NCBI GenBank assembly: GCA_944388635.1
Contig: CALXJN010000052.1
Coordinates: 1-13,193 of the forward strand
DNA: 13,193 nt
DNA from: an uncultured Clostridia bacterium
Lineage (GTDB): Bacteria > Bacillota > Clostridia > TANB77 > CAG-508
Direction of reading: 5' to 3'
The number at the start of each line of letters is the position of its first letter. Position 1 is the stretch's first letter. Both the position numbers and the translations under genes were made by a program. The notes under the pieces were generated by a model, which was not told where the DNA came from, searched no databases, and saw nothing but the letters and a program-made list of their open reading frames with translations. Of this stretch, positions 1 through 5,927 are shown piece after piece.

Positions 1-90
1 ATTTCTACGCAGAAAGTCGCAACTTAGCAAATAGTTATAAAAAATTAATTATTCTTTGCAATATATCTAAACTTATTTTACGTTACCTTA

Positions 91-119
91 ATTTTAACTT
101 AAACTAACTTAACTGTCAA
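91..119 (-). promoter_or_regulatory. Sigma-A promoter firing out of the left edge
   Basis: Read on the minus strand, TTGACA (114-119) is separated by exactly 17 bp from TAAAAT (91-96), a near-consensus sigma-A promoter. Transcription would start near position 84 and run leftward out of the window. The remaining leader has no ATG, so it is either a long 5' UTR or the start of an RNA gene. It contains short self-complementary stretches, such as AAGT/ACTT around positions 15-26 and GCAAA/TTTGC spanning about 28-60. The downstream gene cannot be seen. Confidence 0.6.
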
Positions 120-151
120 GTACAAAATCTACCAATTTTAAAAATAAGAAC

Positions 152-182
152 AAAAAATATAGAGAATAGTCTCCTATTCTCT
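152..182 (-). terminator. Intrinsic terminator of rnpB
   Basis: A perfect 9-bp stem (161-169 with 174-182, loop 170-173) is followed on the minus strand by a run of six T residues at about 152-157. It lies 20-odd bases beyond the mature 3' end of the RNase P RNA, the expected place for its Rho-independent terminator. Because no terminator is visible between asd and rnpB, it probably also ends read-through transcripts of the aspartokinase-asd operon. Confidence 0.85.
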
Positions 183-203
183 AATAATTAATTTTCAATA
201 TAT

Positions 204-538
204 AAAGCAAGCCTATAAGCCGGGTTCTGTCTAGAGTAGTCATTTATCTCGAGTATATATTACTATATACCTCTAGCCGCATTTTTAAGAACTGGCGAGC
301 CACCTTATGTCTTGTTTCAGCGTTGCTCCGAGTGGGGTTTACACTGCCATGATATGTCACCATATCAGCGGTGAGCTCTTACCTCACCTTTTCACACTTA
401 CCACAGCCAAAGGCTATGGCGTTTATTTTCTGTTGCACTTTCCTTAAGGTTTCCCTCACTGGACGTTATCCAGCACCCTGCTCTGTGGAGCCCGGACTTT
501 CCTCATATATAAATATACGCGACTACTTAGCTTACTCT
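204..538 (-). ncRNA. rnpB: RNase P RNA (type A-like)
   Basis: This is the catalytic RNA of ribonuclease P, which removes the 5' leader from precursor tRNAs together with the RnpA protein. On the minus strand the 5' conserved block GAGGAAAGTCCGGGCTCC (486-503), the GGAAAGTGCAACAGAAA block, the CCCCACTCGGAGCAA block and the 3' block ACAGAACCCGGCTTA (217-231) appear in family order. The ends pair as P1 (530-538 with 204-212) and P2 joins AGTAGTC to GACTACT. An AAGGTGGC segment near 300-307 fits the L15 GGU that binds the tRNA CCA end, which argues for type A architecture. A sigma-A promoter starts exactly at the 5' end and a terminator follows. End coordinates are good to a few bases. Confidence 0.95.
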
Positions 539-545
539 AAAATTC

Positions 546-574
546 ATTGTAAACTAAATAAATCATTTTGTCAA
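546..574 (-). promoter_or_regulatory. rnpB promoter, overlapping the end of asd
   Basis: TTGACA (569-574) and TACAAT (546-551) are spaced by exactly 17 bp on the minus strand. The expected start, about 7-8 bases past the -10 box, coincides with the predicted RNA 5' end at 538. The -35 box and most of the start of the spacer are inside the asd coding sequence: TTG ACA encodes its penultimate Leu-Thr codons. Confidence 0.85.
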
Positions 575-1573
575 GGAATCTTTTTTGATTAGTTCTTCTA
601 CTATTTGGATTGCATTACTTGCAGCACCTTTTCTTAAATTGTCAGCAACAACCCACATATTAATTCCATAGTCTACACTAAAATCTCGTCTTATTCTTCC
701 GACAAAAACTTCATCATGTCCTGTTGCATTAATCGCTAAAGGATATACATCTCGTTTTATATCATCTTGTACAACAATTCCTTTTGCATTTTTTAACTCG
801 TTTATAAGTTCATCTAATTCAAAGTTATTTTCAAACTCAACATTAATAGCTTCACTATGTGAATTCATTACAGGAACTCTAACTGTTGTTGCAGTTATCT
901 TTAAATCTGGCCTATTTAAAATTTTTCTAGTTTCATTTATCATTTTTTCTTCTTCTTTTGTATATCCATTATCAAGGAATACATCTATATGAGGCAGGCA
1001 ATTGTTAATTATTGGATATGGAAATTTTTGAAGCTTATACCCTTCATCATTTCCATAAACTAAATCATTTATTCCTTTTATTCCAGCACCAGACACCGCT
1101 TGATAAGTTGAATAAACTATCCTTTTAATTTTATACTTATTATCTAATACTTTTAAAGGAACAACTGCTTGAATAGTAGAACAGTTTGGATTAGCAATAA
1201 TTCCTTTATGATTTTTTATCTCGGAACTATTTACTTCTGGAACAATTAATGGTACATTTTCATCCATTCTCCAAGCACTACTATTATCAACAACTATACA
1301 TCCTTTAGAAGCCGCAATCGGTGCAAATTTTTTAGATGTATCTCCTCCTGCTGAAAATATTGCAAAATCAAAACCTTCATCAAATGAATCTTCTTTTAAT
1401 TCTCTAACAATATATTCCTTCTCCATGAAAGTTAATTTTTTACCAGCAGACCTACATGAAGAAAAAAATACATATTCCGAAATTGGTAATTTCTTTTCCT
1501 CTAATACTTTTCTTGCAACTTCTCCTACTACTCCTGTTGCTCCAACTAATGCTAACTTATATCTTTTATCCAT
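563..1573 (-). CDS. asd: Aspartate-semialdehyde dehydrogenase
   Basis: It reduces 4-aspartyl phosphate to aspartate 4-semialdehyde with NADPH, the branch point to diaminopimelate/lysine, threonine and methionine; it acts in the cytosol. The 336-residue length is normal for the family. The N-terminal NADP-binding glycine loop GATGVVG is at residues 11-17. The active-site segment NPNCST (residues 128-133) carries the catalytic Cys131, and RVPVMNSHSE (232-241) has the substrate-binding Arg and catalytic His239. GRIRRD (292-297) and NLRKGAASNA (312-321) complete the C-terminal signature. ATG at 1571-1573 follows AGGAGG at good spacing. Only 10 bases separate it from the aspartokinase stop, so the two enzymes catalysing consecutive steps form one operon. 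It ends in TGA, and the last codons double as the rnpB -35 region. Confidence 0.96.
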   Translation of the reverse strand: MDKRYKLALVGATGVVGEVARKVLEEKKLPISEYVFFSSCRSAGKKLTFMEKEYIVRELKEDSFDEGFDFAIFSAGGDTSKKFAPIAASKGCIVVDNSSAWRMDENVPLIVPEVNSSEIKNHKGIIANPNCSTIQAVVPLKVLDNKYKIKRIVYSTYQAVSGAGIKGINDLVYGNDEGYKLQKFPYPIINNCLPHIDVFLDNGYTKEEEKMINETRKILNRPDLKITATTVRVPVMNSHSEAINVEFENNFELDELINELKNAKGIVVQDDIKRDVYPLAINATGHDEVFVGRIRRDFSVDYGINMWVVADNLRKGAASNAIQIVEELIKKDSLTK

Positions 1574-1583
1574 AATCTACCTC

Positions 1584-2549
1584 CTACTTCTTAAAGAATA
1601 AATCATGCATACATCTTATACTTGGATTTATATTTTCTTCATCCACTGTAAATGAGATATGCATATTTGTTTTATCTAAATCTTTAAATTCAAGATTATT
1701 CTTATTCAAAGTTTCAATTATTCTGTCTTTTATCTCTAAGTTTATATCTATGCCGACAATAGATATTATGTTACCATTTGCAGTAACACCTGTAATTTTG
1801 GGTAAATTACAATATTTATAGCAAAAATTGGATACCGTTGTTCCGCTTCTTCTTGACATACTAGACCTAACAATTAATTTAATATTATTTTTCTTTGCAA
1901 TTTCTACAGATTTATTATGCAAAACTCCTGCTCCTAAATTCGAAAACTCAAGCATTTCATCATATGAAATATTTTCAAGTTTTAGTGCATTATTTACAAT
2001 TCTCGGATCTGCTGTGAAAACCCCTTCTACATCTGTATATATTTCACACGAATCAGCTTTAAGAGCTGCTGCTACTGCAACCGCTGTTGTATCTGAACCT
2101 CCTCTTCCAAGAGTTGTATAATTATTTTCACTATCTATTCCTTGGAACCCTGTAATAATTACTATTTTATTTTCATTTAATTCTTTTTTGATTCTTTCAG
2201 TTTCGATTTTAATAATTTTCGCATCTCCATAGTTATTATCTGTTAACATTTTAACTTGGAAAGCATTTAAAGATACTGCTGGAATACCAAATTTATCAAA
2301 TGCCATTGCCATTAAAGAAACCGTTATTTGTTCTCCAACGGTAAATAGCATATCCATTTCCCTCTTTGGTACATTTGAATTAATTTCATTTGCAAGTGAT
2401 ACAAGTTCATCTGTATGTTTTCCCATAGCAGAAAGAACTAAAACAATTTCATTTCCTTTCTTATAATCTTCTGCACATCTATTTACAACATTGAAGATTT
2501 TATCTTTGTCTGCAACAGATGTGCCACCAAATTTTTTAACCATTAACAT
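1584..2549 (-). CDS. Aspartate kinase, short form with a single ACT-like region
   Basis: It phosphorylates aspartate to 4-aspartyl phosphate, the step before Asd. With the start chosen here it has 321 residues: KFGGTSVA at 6-13, GRGGSDTTA at 148-156 and YTDVEGVFTADPR at 171-183 are the nucleotide and aspartate-binding motifs of the amino-acid kinase fold. The usual enzyme is about 400 residues with two ACT domains; here only about 70 residues (253-321) follow the catalytic domain, enough for one ACT unit. An 11-codon longer reading from TTG at 2580-2582 is possible, but ATG at 2547-2549 has AGAAGAGG about 7 bases upstream and the TTG has no ribosome binding site. No lysine-riboswitch-sized leader precedes it. 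The short C-terminus may alter feedback control (inference). Confidence 0.92.
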   Translation of the reverse strand: MLMVKKFGGTSVADKDKIFNVVNRCAEDYKKGNEIVLVLSAMGKHTDELVSLANEINSNVPKREMDMLFTVGEQITVSLMAMAFDKFGIPAVSLNAFQVKMLTDNNYGDAKIIKIETERIKKELNENKIVIITGFQGIDSENNYTTLGRGGSDTTAVAVAAALKADSCEIYTDVEGVFTADPRIVNNALKLENISYDEMLEFSNLGAGVLHNKSVEIAKKNNIKLIVRSSMSRRSGTTVSNFCYKYCNLPKITGVTANGNIISIVGIDINLEIKDRIIETLNKNNLEFKDLDKTNMHISFTVDEENINPSIRCMHDLFFKK

Positions 2550-2590
2550 ATTTATGCCTCTTCTCTTTAGGTCATAAACCAATTATAAAA

Positions 2591-2614
2591 GAAAAAAGAT
2601 AATTATCTTCTTTC
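2591..2614 (-). terminator. Weak hairpin in aspartokinase leader
   Basis: An AT-rich inverted repeat (about 10 bp with one G-U pair, loop AATT) is followed on the minus strand by TTTTATAA. It lies downstream of the plsC-like stop codon but also downstream of the proposed aspartokinase promoter. It could therefore terminate the lipid operon, attenuate aspartokinase transcription, or be chance in AT-rich DNA. The GC-poor stem makes it a weak candidate. Confidence 0.3.
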
Positions 2615-2625
2615 TTACTTATTAT

Positions 2626-2655
2626 ATAATATTATTAAATATAAAAGTTTGTCAA
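2626..2655 (-). promoter_or_regulatory. Promoter of aspartokinase-asd operon
   Basis: TTGACA (2650-2655) and TATTAT (2626-2631, one mismatch to consensus) with 18-bp spacing on the minus strand. The -35 box lies only a few bases after the stop codon of the upstream acyltransferase. The start would be near 2619, giving a leader of about 70 bases to ATG 2549. Confidence 0.6.
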
Positions 2656-2660
2656 TAGTT

Positions 2661-3386
2661 TTATTCATTATTCATTGTCTCATATACTTTATCTCTAAAT
2701 TCATCAACTTGCATTCCTTCTGCATACATAGGTTTTAAAACCTTAAGTGTCACATCAGGTTTGTTTTTAAAAATTCTCCTTAGTCCTTCTGGCTTCCTAA
2801 ATTTTATTACCATTGGAACAATTGGCACATTATTTCTAATACTAAATTCGAACGCACCGTTTTTGAATTTTCTTATATTTTTGCAATACGGTATAAGTGA
2901 AGCCTCTGGGTAAAAATGTACTATTTCTCCCTCTTGTAATAATTTATCTATTGCCCTAAAGAAATTCTTTTTATTGCTTATTTCTTCTGGAATAGGTATG
3001 GCTTTTAATAGTTTTATTAGCCTTCTAACAACAGGTATTTTAAAACTTTTAGCAAGAGTTGTAAAATGCTCTTTTCTAAAACCACAAGCAAGACCTATCA
3101 TAGCACAGTCCAATACTAAAACATGGTTAGATATTGTAACAGCACCATTTTCAAAATATCTTATATTTTCTTCACCTTCTATTTTTAAGTCATAAATAAT
3201 TTTAGTTAAAATTTTAAGTATTGGATATGCTATTAAAAAATATAAAGTATCAGAAAGAAGCCTAAAACTTAAGTTATTAGGCACATAATCGTAATCTTCA
3301 TCTATATTAAATTCTAAGCTTCTCCATGAATCAAATAAATCCACTTCTTCTGTATTTTCTTCAATTATTTCTTCTTTTTCTATCAT
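2661..3386 (-). CDS. PlsC-like 1-acylglycerol-3-phosphate acyltransferase family protein
   Basis: Probable membrane-associated acyltransferase that adds an acyl chain to lysophosphatidate or a related lipid. The 241-residue protein has the family HX4D motif as NHVLVLD (His88, Asp93). The third motif, usually FPEGT, reads FYPEAS (158-163), and the NVPIVPMVI stretch (186-194) corresponds to the fourth motif. A hydrophobic segment at about 45-65 could anchor it, and the first 35 residues are unusually acidic. The altered third motif means the substrate may differ from ordinary PlsC. Its ATG overlaps the TGA of the upstream glycosyltransferase by four bases (ATGA), with AGAGGAAG as ribosome binding site, so translation is likely coupled. 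The pairing supports a role in phospholipid or glycolipid synthesis. Confidence 0.88.
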   Translation of the reverse strand: MIEKEEIIEENTEEVDLFDSWRSLEFNIDEDYDYVPNNLSFRLLSDTLYFLIAYPILKILTKIIYDLKIEGEENIRYFENGAVTISNHVLVLDCAMIGLACGFRKEHFTTLAKSFKIPVVRRLIKLLKAIPIPEEISNKKNFFRAIDKLLQEGEIVHFYPEASLIPYCKNIRKFKNGAFEFSIRNNVPIVPMVIKFRKPEGLRRIFKNKPDVTLKVLKPMYAEGMQVDEFRDKVYETMNNE

Positions 3387-4507
3387 TTATCTTCCTCTAT
3401 CTCTTGTATTTGTTTTATTATAAAATTGCAAATTTTTATACAAGCTCTTTTATCAATATATTTCTTTTGATTTTCAATCATTTCATTTTTTAGATTTTCA
3501 TCATATAATAATTTATATGTATTATCTACGATTTCATTAACTGTATTACACTTTATTGACATGTTTTTTTCATTAAAATAATTTGCATTATAGTTTTCAC
3601 ATCCTGGTATTGGCATTGTGTGAATAAAAGGCTTATTCATAGTTGCAATTTCTGTAGATGTGAGTCCTCCTGGTTTGCTAAGTACTACATCACTTGCTCT
3701 CATATATCTATATATATCTTTAATAAATGGCAATAGCAAAATATTTGTGTTATTTTTGTTTTTTTCTTTTAATATATTCAATAATTTTTTATTATTTCCA
3801 CAAGATACTATAAAGCCTATATTATTCTCTGCTTTTTCTTCTAGCTTTTCTAATATGTCTATAGTATTCCCAAAGCCCATGCTTCCTGTTAAAATTAAAA
3901 TATATTTTTTGTCTTTTGACAAATTCAATTCTTCTTTTACATTTTCCTTATCATATTCTAAACTAAAATTAGCTGATACAGGAATTCCAAGCGGAATAAG
4001 CTTTTCTTCTTTTATTCCTCTTTCTAAAAAGCCTTTTTTTAGTTCTCCACTTGGAATTATAAAATAATCTGGATTAGTTTCTTCCCAAAATGGTATACAC
4101 ACATAATCTGTTGCAATTGCAACAAAATGTATGTTAAACTGTTTTTTTACAGTTGTTAAAGCTTGTGCTGCGAAAAGGTGTGTAGTTACAACATAATCAA
4201 ATTTGTTGTCTTTTATGTATTCGTATAATTTTTTCTTAGAAAAACTATTTAATGCGTATACAGGAGATTTTATTTTAGTTTTTCTATATAATTCTCCTAA
4301 CTTATATGCTGCTTTAAATACTTTACCATTTCTCTTAGTTGACCTAATATAAAGTCCATTTACATAGTCTTTAACTCTTTTGTTAACAATCTCCAAATAT
4401 TCCTTAAATTCATTTTCTATATTTCTTCTATCTAATTCTTCTTTTACTGCAAGAGCTGCCGAATTGTGTCCTCCGCCAGTTCCACATGATAATATCAATA
4501 TCTTCAT
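3383..4507 (-). CDS. Diacylglycerol glycosyltransferase-like protein (MGDG synthase / UgtP family)
   Basis: Likely a GT-B fold (GT28 family) enzyme that transfers a sugar from a UDP-sugar to diacylglycerol at the inner face of the membrane. The 374-residue protein starts with MKILILSCGTGGGHNSAA, the glycine-rich N-terminal loop typical of MGDG synthase and UgtP. The C-terminal half has LTGSMGFGN (206-214), LPFIKDIYRYMRASDVVLSKPGGLTSTEIA (about 259-288) and a PIPGCENYNANYF segment (299-311), the UDP-sugar binding region of the family. MurG is a more distant possibility but lacks this N-terminal loop pattern. ATG 4505-4507 follows AAAGGTGA. It is the first gene of a two-gene unit with the acyltransferase, which it overlaps by four bases. 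The exact sugar and acceptor cannot be read from the sequence. Confidence 0.88.
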   Translation of the reverse strand: MKILILSCGTGGGHNSAALAVKEELDRRNIENEFKEYLEIVNKRVKDYVNGLYIRSTKRNGKVFKAAYKLGELYRKTKIKSPVYALNSFSKKKLYEYIKDNKFDYVVTTHLFAAQALTTVKKQFNIHFVAIATDYVCIPFWEETNPDYFIIPSGELKKGFLERGIKEEKLIPLGIPVSANFSLEYDKENVKEELNLSKDKKYILILTGSMGFGNTIDILEKLEEKAENNIGFIVSCGNNKKLLNILKEKNKNNTNILLLPFIKDIYRYMRASDVVLSKPGGLTSTEIATMNKPFIHTMPIPGCENYNANYFNEKNMSIKCNTVNEIVDNTYKLLYDENLKNEMIENQKKYIDKRACIKICNFIIKQIQEIEEDK

Positions 4508-4539
4508 ATTTCACCTTTGTTTAATAAAATAACAATAAT

Positions 4540-4566
4540 ATTATACCATATTTTGATATATTTCAA
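4540..4566 (-). promoter_or_regulatory. Promoter of glycosyltransferase-acyltransferase unit
   Basis: On the minus strand a perfect TATAAT (4540-4545) is preceded by TGG, making an extended -10 (TGNTATAAT). TTGAAA (4561-4566) lies at a short 15-bp spacing; the extended -10 may compensate. Start expected near 4533, leaving a leader of about 25 bases. No convincing terminator is seen between this promoter and the upstream 392-residue gene, so read-through is possible. Confidence 0.6.
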
Positions 4567-4591
4567 CATTTTATATTAAAATTTTTTTAAA

Positions 4592-5770
4592 TTATCTTTC
4601 TTCATTCCCTGAATAAACCTTTCCTACTTTTCTTTTAGCTAATCTTTCTTTTATTCCAAGAGTTTGGTTCATCATTCCTAATAATTTTCTTTTTGTTAGA
4701 TTAAATCTAGTTATGCAATAATCTATCGCTTCTTTTTTATCTATTCCGTTTTCTGCACATAACTTCATTACTTCAATTGGAGTCATTCCTTCATATAACT
4801 GGCTTTCAATGTCGTCTATACTAGTTTTATTCTCTTGCTTTTCTTCACTTTCTAAATCCTCTTTTTTCTTCAATACTCTACCTCTTTTAGTGCCATTTTT
4901 CATTCCCATAAAATTTGAATGTGTAATTCCTAATATTAAAGCAAAATCTTCCTCAGACATTTCATCTCTATATCTATCATATAATGCTGAAAATTCCTCA
5001 TAGTTTATAAGTTTATCAAAATATCTAGTATTCCTTACTTCTTCTTGTATCTCTTGCTTTCTTTCTCTTGAAATTGTTTTACAATGTGGTCTAAAGACTT
5101 CTGCCATTCCTCCTACATATTTCATATTTCTAAGTGCACTTTCTCTTATCCCTAAAAGTAAAGCAAAATCATTTTCTGAAATCTCTCCTCTATACGGTGC
5201 ATAAAGCATTAAAAAAGTCTCATAATTTATTAATTTGTTTGCATAGCCTGTCATTTTTATTTCTTCTATTATTTCATTTTTTCTTTCTTCAGACATATAT
5301 AAATATTCTATAGATGATACTTTAGACTTTCTTCCTTTTTCGTGTGCTAACCTATACAAATTACTATAAGATATGCCTAAAAGTAAAGCAAAGTCCTCTT
5401 CTAAAATTTCTCCTTTATATGGTTCATATAGTTTCAAAAATTCTGGATAACTTATAAATTTATTTATGTATCCCTTTGCTCTTAATTCACCTGTTATTCT
5501 TTCATTTCTTTGGTTAAGTGCTTCTAATCCGCTTACGTTTTCTTCCTTAGCGGTATCTATAATACTTTTAATCTTAATCCAGCTGTTATAGCTAATTCCT
5601 AATATTTCTGCAAAAGTTTCTGCATCTACATGTGTCATATATGGTAAATACAATTTCTCAAATTCTTCATAATTCATTACTTTTTTCTTAAAAGCATATC
5701 CTCTCTCTTTTAAGGCTCTTTCAACTGTTTTTATTCTCTCCTCTTCTGGAGTTAATTTCTTTTTATTCAT
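4592..5770 (-). CDS. Unrecognised protein with four tandem HTH-like repeats
   Basis: I do not recognise this 392-residue protein as a named family. Residues 12-308 are four repeats of 74-76 residues (about 12-87, 88-162, 163-236, 237-308). Each has a charged helix ending in a GY-type pair (Y25, Y101, Y176, Y250), then NYEEFLxLYxPYxGE, then SEEDFALLLGIS followed by a variable helix. The FAxxLGIS part looks like a helix-turn-helix, with LGI at residues 57-59, 131-133, 206-208 and 280-282. The segment after it differs strongly between repeats while the frame is conserved. A charged linker (302-315) leads to a basic helical C-terminus (316-392). There is no signal peptide or membrane segment, so it is probably cytosolic and may bind DNA or RNA (inference). 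Own promoter; AGAGGA ribosome binding site at rather long spacing. Confidence 0.85.
   Translation of the reverse strand: MNKKKLTPEEERIKTVERALKERGYAFKKKVMNYEEFEKLYLPYMTHVDAETFAEILGISYNSWIKIKSIIDTAKEENVSGLEALNQRNERITGELRAKGYINKFISYPEFLKLYEPYKGEILEEDFALLLGISYSNLYRLAHEKGRKSKVSSIEYLYMSEERKNEIIEEIKMTGYANKLINYETFLMLYAPYRGEISENDFALLLGIRESALRNMKYVGGMAEVFRPHCKTISRERKQEIQEEVRNTRYFDKLINYEEFSALYDRYRDEMSEEDFALILGITHSNFMGMKNGTKRGRVLKKKEDLESEEKQENKTSIDDIESQLYEGMTPIEVMKLCAENGIDKKEAIDYCITRFNLTKRKLLGMMNQTLGIKERLAKRKVGKVYSGNEER
4847..5737 (-). repeat. Four coding repeats of about 225 bp
   Basis: The DNA encoding the four protein repeats lies at about 5510-5737, 5285-5509, 5063-5284 and 4847-5062. Similarity is clearest in the segment encoding FALLLGI, where CCTAAAAGTAAAGCAAA recurs at about 5151-5167 and 5374-5390 and a variant occurs near 4929. 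Repeats 2 to 4 are most alike; repeat 1 is the most divergent, which suggests stepwise internal duplication from older to younger units. Confidence 0.8.
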
Positions 5771-5821
5771 ATTATCTTGCTTCCTCTCTAAACAAATCCG
5801 TGTGTATATTTACAATATATT

Positions 5822-5850
5822 ATTATACAACAATTTTTGCGAAAAGTCCA
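5822..5850 (-). promoter_or_regulatory. Promoter of the repeat-protein gene
   Basis: On the minus strand TATAAT (5822-5827) is preceded at 17 bp by TGGACT (5845-5850; four of six match TTGACA). It is between the terminator of the ABC operon and the repeat-protein ATG, giving a leader of about 45 bases. Confidence 0.55.
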
Positions 5851-5865
5851 GTCTTATGTTAACTC

Positions 5866-5901
5866 AAAAAAATAGCTCAAGAAATTTCTCGAGCTATTTT
5901 T
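5866..5901 (-). terminator. Terminator of the ABC exporter operon
   Basis: A perfect 11-bp outer stem (5868-5878 with 5891-5901), extended after one mismatch by further inner pairs around GAAATTTC, is followed on the minus strand by seven T residues (5866-5872). It lies about 27 bases after the last codon of the second ABC subunit. The stem is flanked by a T run on the plus strand too, so it could act in both directions, but no plus-strand gene leads into it. Confidence 0.9.
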
Positions 5902-5927
5902 CGTATTAAAACAATTATTTTTGTAAT

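Noticed and set aside
371..592. Plus-strand open frame of 73 codons.
   Set aside because: It lies almost wholly inside the RNase P RNA gene on the opposite strand and has no ribosome binding site.
2550..2649. Lysine riboswitch or T-box upstream of aspartokinase.
   Set aside because: The leader is only about 70 bases and shows neither the multi-helix lysine element nor a T-box sequence.
3383..4507. MurG identity for the glycosyltransferase.
   Set aside because: MurG shares the GT28 fold, but the N-terminal SCGTGGGHNSAA loop and the neighbouring acyltransferase fit the diacylglycerol glycosyltransferase group better.
4847..5737. CRISPR array or satellite repeat.
   Set aside because: The repeats are about 225 bp, diverged, continuous and in one open frame: they are coding duplications. 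No CRISPR-like array is seen anywhere in the window.
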